The notes under the pieces were generated by a model, which ran no database searches, was not told where the DNA came from, and saw only the letters and a program-made list of their open reading frames with translations. From an uncultured Flavobacteriia bacterium (lineage in GTDB: Bacteria > Bacteroidota > Bacteroidia > Flavobacteriales_D > Crocinitomicaceae), in NCBI GenBank assembly GCA_903930085.1, contig CAIYXD010000521.1:1-7749 (forward strand): a stretch of DNA of 7,749 nt, given 5' to 3'. This document shows, piece by piece, positions 7,247 through 7,749 of this stretch (positions are counted from its first letter, which is position 1; the number at the start of each line of letters is the position of its first letter). The position numbers were made by a program, and so were the translations under genes.

Positions 7247-7749
7247 AAACGGGTAATTAATGCAATCTTACTATTTAGCATTGGAGCAGGTCTTTGGGCC
7301 TGCTCTTCTGTTTCTGCTATTTCCATGCAAACGCAGCGGGTTGCTGTGGATCAGCGCTTTTCTCTAAACAGTTCATTGGATAGTTTGATTCAGCCGTATA
7401 AAGATTCTATGAATCTAGAAATGGGTGAGATTATTGCGCATGCATCCGTTGATTTTATTTCCGCTCGACCAAATTCGAATTTAGGAAATTGGTTCACAGA
7501 TGCGATTTTCACCAACCAAACACGAACCGTTCGCATGAGTGAACCGATTTTTTGTTTATTCAACACCGGCGGCATCCGTTCTACCTTAAACAAAGGTGCC
7601 ATTACGCTTGGCGATCTATTTAAATTGATGCCTTTTGAAAATGAAATCGTTTGGGTTCGAATGCCAGTTGAATCGTTGTCGGAAATCGAAGCATACATTC
7701 AAAAGTCTGGCGGTGAGCCGATTTCAAATGCAAAAATGATACAGGGGAA
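7244..7749 (+). CDS. 5'-nucleotidase C-terminal-domain lipoprotein (partial, runs off right edge)
   Basis: The frame opens at ATG 7244 and stays open for 168 codons to the window end, so the 3' end is missing. The N-terminus is a lipoprotein signal: a short basic start (MKR), a hydrophobic core, and the lipobox L17-W-A-C20, so Cys20 should be lipidated. From about residue 60 the sequence matches the 5'-nucleotidase C-terminal domain (the UshA substrate-binding domain): G-E-I-I-A-H-A-S near 61, S-N-L-G-N-W-F-T-D-A-I, then N-T-G-G-I-R at 107-112 (the conserved N-x-G-G-I-R loop), followed by ITLGDLFKLMPFENEIV. In UshA-type enzymes this domain follows an N-terminal metallophosphatase domain. Here only about 60 residues precede it, with no metal-binding D-x-H or N-H-E motifs, so the catalytic domain must be on another gene. 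Bacteroidota often split these halves into neighbouring genes, so a metallophosphatase gene is expected just downstream. The predicted role is dephosphorylation of nucleotides in the periplasm or at the surface. Confidence 0.88.
   Translation, partial: MKRVINAILLFSIGAGLWACSSVSAISMQTQRVAVDQRFSLNSSLDSLIQPYKDSMNLEMGEIIAHASVDFISARPNSNLGNWFTDAIFTNQTRTVRMSEPIFCLFNTGGIRSTLNKGAITLGDLFKLMPFENEIVWVRMPVESLSEIEAYIQKSGGEPISNAKMIQG

Noticed and set aside
7390..7698. Minus-strand open frame of 102 codons at the right edge
   Set aside because: The opposite strand encodes a clear 5'-nucleotidase C-terminal domain with a lipobox and the N-x-G-G-I-R loop, so the minus-strand frame is a shadow.

Overview
The window is AT-rich bacterial DNA. 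Several features point to the phylum Bacteroidota, probably Flavobacteriia or Flavobacteriales: two C-terminal type IX secretion (T9SS) sorting domains (Y-P-N-P tails), a TonB-dependent receptor with an N-terminal carboxypeptidase-regulatory-like domain, no strong Shine-Dalgarno sequences, and one TAnnTTTG-type promoter element. I cannot name the species.

Layout. Positions 1-1002 on the minus strand hold the N-terminal part of a dipeptidyl-peptidase IV-like (S9B) protein; its catalytic domain lies beyond the left edge. A 354-base divergent intergenic region follows (1003-1356). From 1366 to the right edge, four genes run on the plus strand with gaps of 38 bases, 27 bases and a 1-base overlap, so they look like one operon: (1) a secreted lamin-tail-domain (LTD) protein with a T9SS tail; (2) a TonB-dependent outer-membrane receptor with no SusD partner in the window; (3) a 721-residue multidomain secreted endonuclease I with a T9SS tail; (4) the start of a lipoprotein made of a 5'-nucleotidase C-terminal domain, running off the right edge.

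How they may work together (inference). An exported nuclease, a nucleotidase-type lipoprotein and an outer-membrane active transporter in one operon suggest a route for digesting extracellular DNA or RNA, dephosphorylating the nucleotides, and importing the products as a source of phosphate, nucleosides or carbon. The LTD protein could be a surface or nucleic-acid-associated accessory. LTD modules and endonuclease I domains often occur together in secreted Bacteroidota proteins; here they sit on separate genes either side of the receptor. The individual families are known. The least ordinary aspect is their grouping as a candidate nucleic-acid-scavenging locus.

I found no tRNA, rRNA, CRISPR array, insertion sequence or convincing intrinsic terminator.
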